Shown here: one piece after another, positions 23,290 to 32,556 of the stretch
Position numbering within the stretch: the first letter of the stretch is position 1
Layout: every line of letters begins with the position of its first letter
Assembly: GCF_000003815.2 (NCBI RefSeq)
Contig: NC_049992.1
Coordinates: 5,406,481-5,470,480, forward strand
Direction of reading: 5' to 3'
Source: Branchiostoma floridae
Lineage: Eukaryota; Chordata; Leptocardii; Amphioxiformes; Branchiostomatidae
DNA length: 64,000 nt
Translations under genes and position numbers: made by a program
The notes under the pieces: generated by a model
Databases searched by the model: none
The model's input: the letters and a program-made list of their open reading frames with translations, nothing else
What the model was told of the DNA's origin: nothing

Positions 23290-24668
23290 TCACTTCCTCC
23301 TCTCTGTGAATATATTTTCTGAAGATGACGCCATCAAGTGCTCCTTGCACTCCAACAGGCTGTAGGCAGATAAAAAAGAAATGAATCTTCTATGTCATCA
23401 CAAATATTACTATCAAATCATCTGGGTTAAAAAGAAAATCCGACACAATTCCACCTATATATGGTTTGATACACCCCGCACCAAGTCTGCAAAATGTATG
23501 CAAGTATGTATTATGGTACATAGCAATTCATTGTATAAAGAATTCTGAAAAATCGCAAGTGTATCTCCTCAGCAGTTTTGAAATAACATTTAAGATGGTT
23601 TCAAACTACGAGTAGTTATATGTGCATTAACGTGACAGCATCTAAACAATAATTGCTGACTTCATTTGACATTCATTATATCCTAATAACTATATCATCA
23701 CTGCAAGCTTTCTCTCACAGGTTAAATTACTGCAAATGGGAAAATAAGATTGTAACAGACTGTTAAGCGCAATTACAGTATGAATTCTTGATAAAACTCG
23801 TGTCCTCTATAACCAAAATAACCCCCAGCTATTTCTAACTTGAAGATAAAAAAATGATGCTGAAAGTTAGTTACCTATGAAATCACGCACCCTATCTTAG
23901 CGTTGATGCTGAAACCAGGGAAGAAGAATCAATTAACAATTTGAGTTTGCAGAATGATATTTGAGGCCATGAATTAAGGTAGAGTGCGTAGATGGGTAAC
24001 ATGTCTGTGCAATTTTTTTTATCACAAGACATTGAACACTTTACATTCAACACAGTTTACAAGCATTCGACTAGACGAGGACTACAACAACAAATGTTTA
24101 ACAGACTCAAATACACACAAACACACTCAAAAGCACACACTTAAACTCACACACACAGTCAAATGCACTCACAAACACACACACACACATGTACATGCAC
24201 ACACTGAAAAACACACTTAAACACACACACACCTGTTGTCATCATCTGCGGGGTCGGAAAAGGTCTTGGGTCCTCCTTGAGCCGCTGTTTCCTTGCGGAG
24301 ACCCTCCATGTCCACTGCAGCAACAACAGCAGTATCCTCCACATCTTTGTCAGTCACAACCTGTTTGTTTAACACGGGGAAGAAAATAGGACATGATTTG
24401 CTTGTATCGTTTGCTGGAATAGAAATCTATTTATTGTAACTCTGGTCGACTCTTTGCCAACAAGGTATATGCAAAGGCACTAGTAAAGAAATATGAAATT
24501 TGGATACTGTAACAGTGCATTCAATAGCTCATATCTAGACATGTTGCTTTACTTGGCTTACAATCAACAAGAATATGATGTTAAGCTATCAAAGTGCAGT
24601 ACTCCAGTTCGTACACAAGGTGAAAAGGTTCTTACAAATCTTACCTCAATTGAATTCTCGTTGCCCAT
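23290..24668 (-). CDS. Small three-exon gene, 73-residue protein of unknown function
   Basis: Minus-strand exons are 24668-24645 (MGNENSIE), 24360-24233 (VVTDKDVEDTAVVAAVDMEG... ending DPADDDN) and 23359-23290 (SLLECKEHLMASSSENIF... ending ERRK, stop TGA). Donors GAG|GTAAGA and CAG|GTGTGT and acceptors AAACAAACAG and CTGCCTACAG agree in phase (0 and 2). The start MGNENS fits the N-myristoylation consensus (Gly2, Ser6). Exon 2 is acidic and the C-terminus is basic. I do not recognise the family. An inverted CCAAT box and a CRE-like GACGTGG lie 130-170 bases upstream. The third exon is the least certain part; another short exon could intervene. Confidence 0.6.
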
Positions 24669-24780
24669 TGCTTTTTGTCGCTCTGGCAGACGGATCTCAA
24701 ACATTCGCCAAGTTGTCTCAGTCCGATAACGGTTGTCTCTGCTCGCAGAATGATCTTCCAGCGGTGGACACACGGTGATC

Positions 24781-25110
24781 AGTGGCCTGACACGCAGGTA
24801 GATAGATGACGTGGCAAACACTGATTGGTCGTTTGAGAATAGTTTGAACGTTTTTCACGTCTAGTGCGTGATATGTGCGTGATAGACGCATGTGGGAAGG
24901 GTAGGTAGGGCGAGGATCTCTGGCGCCGACGTGGGAAAATTGTGCCTCTTTCGTTCTATAAGCTAAAAAGCCCATTGAGAATATTTGTATAGATGAATTA
25001 TAACTCCTAAAGGTAAAATATATCTATTTTTCCTCAGTGACAATGCAGATTTTGCTTTCTGGTAAGAAGTACAGTAAGATTAACAGTACATAATTCTAGG
25101 ACTTATTATA
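24781..25110. repeat. Dispersed repeat / promoter segment, copy 1
   Basis: From CCTGACACGCAGGTAGATAG onward this segment matches 25817-26150 at high identity, including ATTGGTCG (an inverted CCAAT box) and GATGACGTGGCAAAC. It directly adjoins the 5' end of the small minus-strand gene. Confidence 0.8.
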
Positions 25111-25180
25111 GGGTTAAGAACACACAAACACACCGATTCTACATTATTATGTTTTACCCCAGTATTGAGTTTTCAGGATA

Positions 25181-25658
25181 AGGCCACAGCAAGTAAATTA
25201 TATGGATCCGGATGACGTCCTATGCAAATTGCAAAAATAAGAAGATAGGGCGTAAAACAAGATGGCTAAATTGCTTAGAATAGAAGGGACAAACCATGGT
25301 AGCACAGCCACAACCCATTCATTCCTGCATTGCAATAAGTGCACTAGTGTAGTAAAGACGTCTCAAGTAACAGTATGGTAGACTGGTATCACTTCCCAAG
25401 TTGGTAACTACAATGATGACTTCCATACTGGTACCATTTTTATAACTATCCAGCTAGTTTCACTTCAACAACAACAGTCAAGGCTACCTCACTAATGTGA
25501 CTTCTTCAAGTACAATCATTAGGCCACAGTACATTTTCTTATTTTCGTACTTTCTAGTCATGTTGACCATCCCCGAATGAGAAAAATGTTGTTGTTTTAA
25601 TCAGGCGAAAATTAATGAGCGCGCTGATGCCATTCATAAAATTGACATGCTGTGGCCT
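25181..25658. mobile_element. TA-flanked MITE, 478 bp
   Basis: Terminal inverted repeats AGGCCACAGCA and TGCTGTGGCCT are flanked by TA at both sides (25179-25180 and 25659-25660). There is no ORF. It sits between the two copies of the duplicated promoter-like segment. Confidence 0.65.
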
Positions 25659-25816
25659 TAGCGTGGAAACAAAGTAGCAGTTATGTTAGCCTTGAAATCA
25701 GGAATCGGGGGAGTTAATGGAGGTAGCGACTGTCAAATGTCGAAATAAAATCAGCAATTTTCAGGAATTTTATGGTGGGGATAGCTGGCAGAAAAAAGAC
25801 AGCATATAGTGATAGT

Positions 25817-26460
25817 GACCTGACACGCAGGTAGATAGATGACGTGGCAAACACTGATTGGTCGTTTGAGAATAGTTTGAACGTTTTTCTCGTCTAGTGC
25901 GTGATATGTGCGTGACACACGCATGTCGGAAGGGTAGGAGAGCGAGCATCTTTGGTGCCAACGTGGGAAAATTTGTCGTGTTTCTTTCAAAGCCGAAAAT
26001 CCCGGTGAGAATATTTGTATGGATGGATTATAACTCCTGAAGTAAAACGTGTGTATATTTTCCTCAAGAATGGGGTAAAACTTTGCAGAAGTTTATTGCT
26101 ACAATCGATATAGTACATAATTCTGACATAGTATAGGCAATATCGTTTTTAGGAACATGAGGCTCTTTTAGTCAAGTATATATGTAAGATGATAATTCTA
26201 CAATAAAATGCATAGAGAGAGCAGGCAACTCCCACCTTATACTGTCTACTTGACACCACATTTAATTGAAATATGCTCTGAAACAAACTCAAACGCAGCA
26301 AGACTGAGCCAGTCAAAATACACCTTGGCCGCAAAGTAGAAAATGGCGAACAGACTACGTTTACAGTGCTATAAGATTCTCAATGTAATCATACCTTTGC
26401 CACAAGAAACTGCTTACAAACAGCAGTCGCAAAGTCAAAGAAATAATGTTACTGAGGCAA
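25817..26460. repeat. Dispersed repeat / promoter segment, copy 2 with extended part
   Basis: The first 330 bp match 24781-25110. The following part (26130-26240) recurs inverted at about 48506-48622. The next (26290-26460) recurs inverted at about 30420-30590. A multi-copy family is thus represented by overlapping fragments. No coding exon follows this copy. Confidence 0.7.
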
Positions 26461-26557
26461 TAATGATTCACATCATTTCATTTCTACTTGATGTATGATT
26501 ATTTATATCTTTCTCAATTTTGTATTTCGCTTAGTTCAGTTATGTATATGTCTTTGT

Positions 26558-26606
26558 ATAGTGGTGGCGTGAATGTAAGTTCCCAACTTGAGTGCGCCAC
26601 CACTAT
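26558..26606. repeat. Perfect 12-bp-stem hairpin
   Basis: ATAGTGGTGGCG (26558-26569) and CGCCACCACTAT (26595-26606) are exact reverse complements. The loop contains a second small palindrome, AAGTTCCCAACTT. Confidence 0.8.
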
Positions 26607-27114
26607 GTCTTTTGTATCTTATTTGTCTAAAACACTACAATGAAGTCATTGTAACGGTTTTCAGACAAATCAGTTTCAGAAACAGGCGATGATTGCAATG
26701 CGTTACAATTCTAACGCGATACATGTCTAGAAACTAGGTTAAAAAACAACAAATGTATGGTATTTCAACAAACAAGGTGACTTAATCAGCAATAACAACA
26801 ATCAAATCAAAATCGTCTAGTAGAGATAGAAATGAAGCAACACGGTCATGAAATTACTCACTTGGCAAAAATAGGATAAATACATATTAAAAACGTTTCA
26901 TGTTGTTGTTTTCTGCAAACAAGTCTGTCAAGAATCATTCACCTCCAAGAATCATTGACTTCCAAGAATCGTTGACCTCCAAAAATCATTGACCTCCATT
27001 GTAATTACTGCAGTCTGCATACCCACTTCCTTAACTTGACCTGCAGCTGGTGGGTGAATGGTAGGTTTAGACGCATGTATATGTATATATTATCCTCGCT
27101 ATTTTTGGTAGCGT

Positions 27115-27387
27115 TAACCTGGAATCCAGTCTACCGTGGATTGGCTAGGCTACCTTAGGGACAGGTGAGTCTTTCCGCCGCCGGGGTAATCTTTCACACC
27201 CAGTAAGAGTTTTGCACGATGGCCATCCGCGTGGCCTACTAATTAACTCGCACTGGGCAATTCCTACCGCGTAAAAATGCTTCCAAGTGTGAACAATTAC
27301 CCCGGCGGCTGAGAGCTGCACTTGCCCCGTAGAGAGCCTACACTAACTACGGTAGGCCGTGCCACAAGGAGACTGGAGTCCAGGTTA
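27115..27387. mobile_element. MITE, 273 bp, with 9-bp target-site duplication
   Basis: Ends TAACCTGGAATCCAGTC and GACTGGAGTCCAGGTTA are inverted repeats (one mismatch). A second internal inverted pair, GCCGCCGGGGTAAT and ATTACCCCGGCGGC, is present. TGGTAGCGT stands immediately outside both ends (27106-27114 and 27388-27396). A 9-bp duplication suggests Mutator-like or a related superfamily; assignment is uncertain. Confidence 0.85.
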
Positions 27388-27889
27388 TGGTAGCGTTTGT
27401 GTGTGTCTGTACGGTTGTATGGCTGTCGGTGGAGAGCATAGCTCTCGAAAGCCAGTAAATGGATAGTATTGATATTTGGTATGTGGGTAGATCTTGTGGT
27501 AGAACTTGAAATAATTAGATTTCAGACCCCCTGGCGGCTTATTGCTGTACTGCAGAGGAACTATCGGGTTTGATACCTCGTGTTACGGACATGCTATGGT
27601 GGTGATATTTGAGCAGTAGATAGCTAGGTTAGGGTAGACTGGCAAATGGCGTCCGTTAGGGCCCCTAGCGGCATTTTGGGGAACTGTATAGGATCAGGTT
27701 TAGTTTCATACTCTGAATGAGAATTACTCATTAAAATTAAGGGATTAAATCACAATGATTTTGAACCAACTTTTCACTTGCCCGAAATTGGAATGACCCT
27801 TTTCTATGTATTTTCACTTCCAATAATGGAATTCTTTTATTTTGGGGGATATATGGGATATAGGTTGTTTACAAGTACTTTAATTCAAT

Positions 27890-28262
27890 AATAATAAGTT
27901 TTATTGCAAATTCTTTCCCGAGGGCTAATTGCAAGTGACAAAAATGACATACAATTAATAGTGATATACAAATACAAGTAACAGTATAGTAAGCGACTAT
28001 TCTAGTCTATCTTAAACTAGTTAAAGATGTAACTTATTGGGTTTGACTTCTTTTTCTGAGACAGTGGAAGACGAAAGATCCCACTTTTTCTGTAATGTGT
28101 GGGTTTTGTGACGTTAAAAGGAGAGTAGTTTTCTTTTTGTCTGTAAATGTGGAGATATTAGGATAGAATTTTTTGGATTCTTTTAAGAGCTCTTTTCTCT
28201 CTTGATCATAGAAGGGGCAGTTTGAAATAAAATGTGTTTCGTATTTCATGTTTACAAACATG
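27890..28262 (-). mobile_element. 5'-truncated LINE, C-terminal reverse-transcriptase ORF fragment
   Basis: The minus-strand reading frame contains ETHFISNCPFYDQERKELL, then SQNPHITEKVGSFVFHCLRK. This is the typical extreme C-terminus of animal non-LTR retrotransposon ORF2 (HF...C..Y...R..L followed by a helical KF.. end). The 3' UTR contains CCCGAGGGCTAATTGCAAG and ends near AATAATAATAAG. Confidence 0.75.
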
Positions 28263-28865
28263 ATTACAGAAAGCCTGATAACTATAGGAGTATTTCAGAG
28301 CATGTCATAGTTAGTTTCCTCATTGGTGGCAGTTAGGGCTGTCCATTGGAAAGCATGTTAAAATACACTGAATGAAGGCTTAAAAAAGTACTAACCCATA
28401 TTTCAATCTTAAAAATTCTTCTCCACCAGAAAGTCACTTGGGTCTAGTTTATAACCATTCAAAGAAAACAGAGGGTTGTTCGGCTCATTCTCCGAGAAAA
28501 ACTCGCTCTATGAAAGAAACCTCACCTTTGACCCCAGTTCCCTCCTGATACAACCGAAAACCTGTCCTCACACCAACTAAACTGCTGAACTGAACAGAAT
28601 TTTGACCCAAACAGGAAAGCTTAGACCCTACCAGGCACTTCTAACTCAAAAAGTCTCCAGATTGGGCAAAAATTTTCAAGGAAAAGAAAGATTTTCAAGG
28701 ATTTTAAGTCACACCCAAATCCATTTTTGCCCTCTACTGCGAAACGCAGCTCTGACGTCAGTCCTAATTGGTGGTGAACAGGGGGAAAATAACAACAAAA
28801 GCATCAGCACATGCAACGGGTAAATACTGTAGTGAGGCGGATACCCCACTCATGAAAATATATTA

Positions 28866-29564
28866 GACCCCGTTCACACTCAAAAAAATGAAGCGGCTTC
28901 AACGTGGAAGCCGCTTGATCCGGATCGTTTTCTTGAGTCTGAACGCTCCAAGTGGCTTGGATTTTCACCGATCCGGCTCGTTTGCAATCCATCCCTGGGA
29001 GGTAGTTTGAGACACTTGTGAACAAGCCGCTTGGCTGAAATCGCGAGTGTGAACGCAATGTGGCTAGATTCTATGTAAATTTCCGATTTGCCCCCTGTTG
29101 GAGGTTATATATCCATGTATCAGCGGGAGCAGGAACACACGCCACATTGAAAGGTTTGCTCACGTTACTAATTTTTGTGCCCAATGATAATGTGGATAGA
29201 AAGAAAAAAAACGCTGTAGGGTCAAGGCAAGTGGAATGGGAAGCAAACATAGCTTTTTTTTTATCACGCGAAGAGAGGGGAACCACAGCAAGCTAAAAAA
29301 AACACAAAAAACAAGCATATCTTTGAACAGATCTCTCTCTGGATCATGATATAAGACTATTAAGAGTGGGTTTGAGAAAACCTACAAACAATGTTGTACA
29401 AAAAGTACCTGAAGTCCAGGTACGGAATAACAATCAGCTTGGATTGTGTGCGATTAATCTGATTGTCTGTAATGAGTGTGAACGTAATTTTTTTTGAAGC
29501 GGATTGCACGTTCAAGCGGCTTCCACGTTGAAGCCGCTTCATTTTTTTGAGTGTGAACGGGGTC
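28866..29564. mobile_element. PIF/Harbinger-like MITE, 699 bp, long TIRs
   Basis: The ends are inverted repeats of about 50 bp, starting GACCCCGTTCACACTC and containing AAGCGGCTTCAACGTGGAAG. They are flanked by TTA on both sides (28863-28865 and 29565-29567). TWA duplications are characteristic of PIF/Harbinger elements. No transposase remains. Confidence 0.85.
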
Positions 29565-29689
29565 TTACTTGCCTAATTGGATATGCACAAGACAAGTGTA
29601 CTTGTCCAACTCTGAACAAAAATATTTCTCACGTCACAAGCTATCTGCCACCAAAAAATCAAGACCATAGCACATCCAGATCAAAAGAT

Positions 29690-29842
29690 ACAAAAAACAT
29701 AATTCCTGCTGCAGTACCAAGATCACGTACCAGGGGGTCGAAAATTAACCTTGACCTTCGTCTTTCCAACATCTACCCACATACTAAACATCATGGCAAT
29801 TCGTCCAGAGGTTCCTGAGTTATGCTGACCACAAATGTCCGG

Positions 29843-29929
<87 letters not shown>

Positions 29930-29945
29930 AAAAAAAACTATATCT
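29690..29945 (-). repeat. Dispersed repeat with (CA)n terminus
   Basis: On the minus strand this reads (GT)n, TTTCCGGACATTTGTGGTCA, CCTCTGGACG and TATGTGGGTAGATGTTGG, ending GTACTGCAGCAGG. The plus-strand copy at 61375-61570 and the fragment near 27460-27545 match it, and the CA tract at 2380 has the same junction. Confidence 0.75.
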
Positions 29946-30419
29946 CCATTTTTCATAGAGATAATAACCTAAGTTTCATTTGTGTTGATACCCAGCATTA
30001 TAGTACAGTTTAAATAGGATCCTGAAAATATCCTGATGCTTTTCACTTTTGCATTGTTAAGCTGTATATGTGGGTTCTTTTATACTGAATTCTGAAACAA
30101 AAATCATAAATTTGTATATGTTATATGCTGTTGTTTTTTAACATAGTTTCTCAGAAACTGTTCAAGATTTGTCTGAAAATCGTTTCTAGTGCTGTGCATC
30201 TATATTGCGTGGGTTTGCACATATTGACGTGCTGTCAATATTGATTTGGTTTATTCAAGAGGTTATGTAATCATGGAATATAAAACTTCGATGGGAGCCG
30301 CTCTATGACGCAAGAGGGTGAATAAATATCCAACATTGCAGCCATACTGTTATACTATTTTGTTGATATTGCTGCTGTCAACATAGGAGCAAAGTATCTA
30401 AATCCTGTATCATTCTTGT

Positions 30420-30590
30420 CTCGGTAGCATTATTTCTTTGCGATCGCTGTTTGTAAGCTGTGCCTTGTGGCGAAGGTAAATCAAGTTATGATTACATTTG
30501 AGAATCCTATAGCACTGTAAACGTAGTCTGTTACTTTTCACTTGGCGGCCAAGGGGTGTTTTGACGGGCTCAGTCTTGCTGCGTTGTTTT
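30420..30590. repeat. Inverted copy of dispersed repeat 26290-26460
   Basis: The reverse complement matches 26290-26460, including GCAAGACTGAGCC, AACAGACTACGTTTACAGTG and AGCTTACAAACAGC blocks. Confidence 0.75.
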
Positions 30591-30929
30591 CTTGCAGTGG
30601 TCTGCTTTTCAGGTATAATCGTTTGCTTTTTTCCTTGTTTCTAAAAATGACATGCAGTATGTTATATTGAAACGTAACTGATAAGTTTGCACAATTCGTA
30701 AAACCATGTATCGCCGGCCAATTGCTGATGTTTTTGGTGTCAATTGTTGTTTTCTTTGTTGTTATATAATGATTACAGAACGTGTGTAAGGTGTCCATTT
30801 TTTTCAGCTTGTGGACAAAATATTGATTTTCGTACTCGAGTAGTCTCTTATAATTTAAAAACTTATACGTTATGGCTTAGTTGTCAATAAGATGTTTAAT
30901 TAAAAGGAATTTTAAGCCTAATATACTAG

Positions 30930-31315
30930 TAATAGTATGTTTATTGCAAATTCTTGCCCGAGGGCTAATTGCAGGTACAAACAACATGTAAAATAAGGGA
31001 AATACAAAGGTGCTAGGAACTACATTCTATGACTATGTTATTAATTGTGCTACTGAAGTGTACATTATACTGGTTTGGTTGGGTTTGACTTCTTCTTTTT
31101 AGGAAGTGGAAGACGAATTTACCCACTTCTTTTATAATGTGTGGGTTCTTTGATTTTAATAGTAGGATTGCTTTATCATTGTCAGGAATAGTTAGAAAGT
31201 AAGCGTGTATTTTGGATACACTCATCACAAATAGTTGGTTTCTTATATCATCATAAAAAGAACAATTCGAGATAAAATGACTGTCGTCTTCCACCGCATT
31301 AACAATAATAATAAG
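30930..31315 (-). mobile_element. 5'-truncated LINE, second copy
   Basis: The minus frame reads NAVEDDSHFISNCSFYDDIR, then KSKNPHIIKEVGKFVFHFLK, homologous to the copy at 27890-28262. The same 3' UTR block, CCCGAGGGCTAATTGCA, is present. Frames are open in the fragment, so it is relatively young. Confidence 0.8.
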
Positions 31316-31427
31316 GTAGTAGACTTGAAGTAATAAACAAGTGATTTGTCGGGTATGCTCCACAGAAATGCATTGTGTTTTTTCTTCTTGGAATTTTGTA
31401 ACAGGGAGCCTTGTACGCCTCCAACAG

Positions 31428-31718
31428 GCTAGGCTGGGTACCATACCATCGAGGTGCTCGAGATACTCTTCGGCGCTTTGGGCGTAGCGGGCCCGTGCAG
31501 TTAATTGGCGCAGGCCGGGGGAGTTCTTACGGGGTTGGTTAGATTTCGTCGCTGGCGGCGTAATTAATAAACTCCAAAGGCCGGCTACAAGCTCTGTCAG
31601 CCAAATCTGAAAGGGCAGCTAATCAGACAGGCTGCTGACAGAAGCAGGTCGGTTTCTTAGAACCGGGCAGGGTAAAGCACTCCAAAGCCGACCAGCGGAG
31701 AATGGTACCCAGGCTACC
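31428..31718. mobile_element. GC-rich TIR element, about 290 bp
   Basis: GGCTAGGCTGGGTACCAT at the left and ATGGTACCCAGGCTACC at the right are imperfect inverted repeats. The interior is markedly GC-richer than its surroundings. The exact ends and target duplication are not resolved, although CAACAGGC occurs just outside both ends. Confidence 0.5.
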
Positions 31719-31823
31719 AATTGCAACAGGCCGACCTACATGGGTACGGTGATCGTAGAATTCGGCAAAAATTGGGGGATTGACCAGGGGAGTCAGGAAA
31801 TGCTGCGATGCCGGCCAAACTAT

Positions 31824-32222
31824 CTCGTAGCAAATCTCTAGCTTCCTTCACCGGCGTCTCTAGGGCTTTGGCGAAGTTTTTTTTCTGTGAGGTGGGGAGG
31901 GGGGGTGGACGTCGATTCGCGATTTTTATCCGAGAATACGACGGGAAAGGAAAATATGCGGGGGAAGGAAAAATGCCCGGGAGAGGAATATATCCCGGGG
32001 GGCTTGTACCGGCCCTAGCACGCCTGCAAGCCTTCGGGAGATCTGAAGCAAGATATATATTCCTCTACCGGCATTTTTCCTTTCCCAGCATATTTTTCTT
32101 TCCCGTCGTAATAGTATTCCCGGGTAAAAATCGCGAATCGACGTCCACCCCCACCCCCACCCCTCAAAAAAACTTTCGCCAAGGCCCTAAAGACGCCGGT
32201 GAAGGAAGCTAGCAAAACTCGA
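31824..32222. mobile_element. Fold-back element, about 400 bp
   Basis: The left arm (CTAGCTTCCTTCACCGGCGTCT, then GTGGACGTCGATTCGCGATTT) is inverted in the right arm (GCGAATCGACGTCCACCC, then AGACGCCGGTGAAGGAAGCTAG). Only about 40 central bases are unpaired. The long ORFs on both strands here are by-products of the fold-back. Confidence 0.85.
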
Positions 32223-32322
32223 TCCCCTACCAACTTATTGTCCCTATAATAGCCAGCGTAGTCAGTCTGGTAGAGACTAGAGACTTTTGTGTCAATTATG
32301 TTTTTTGTTGTTGAAATAACAG

Positions 32323-32556
32323 AAATATCAGCAAAAAACAAAATGTTAGAACAGGAGAATCAACAAGAGAAGTCTGGTGATAACGGCACCAACCCGCAGC
32401 CTGGTCCATCCGCACCCCGATATCTCCAGATGGAAGACCACTTGTGGGAGTATCCGAGGGACGAGGGTGAAGCGTGCTACGATCAGCACTACGAACAAGG
32501 GGAGACTTACGATTACAAAGATCCCGAGGATGTGAACTTTCCAGACACGGCCGAAG
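32323..32556 (+). CDS. Lectin cytoplasmic cassette A (tyrosine-rich)
   Basis: Phase 1-1 exon, acceptor GAAATAACAG, donor GAAG|GTATTT. It contains [32 protein letters not shown] and [11 protein letters not shown]: six tyrosines in an acidic context. An internal Met (MLEQENQQ) could serve as start. Confidence 0.75.

Larger units (their letters stand above)
25111..32322. other. Repeat-rich intergenic region
   Basis: No cellular gene is recognised between the small minus-strand gene and the first lectin cassette exon. The interval is largely mobile-element sequence, listed separately. The first (5') exon of the lectin transcript may lie here but was not identified. Confidence 0.7.

Noticed and set aside
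31013-31444. 143-codon minus-strand ORF as a cellular gene
   Set aside because: Its middle is the C-terminus of a LINE reverse-transcriptase ORF; the N-terminal part is read-through from flanking DNA.
31808-32341. ORFs of 134 and 108 codons on opposite strands
   Set aside because: Both arise from the same fold-back element and mirror each other; the Gly-rich composition follows from the repeat.
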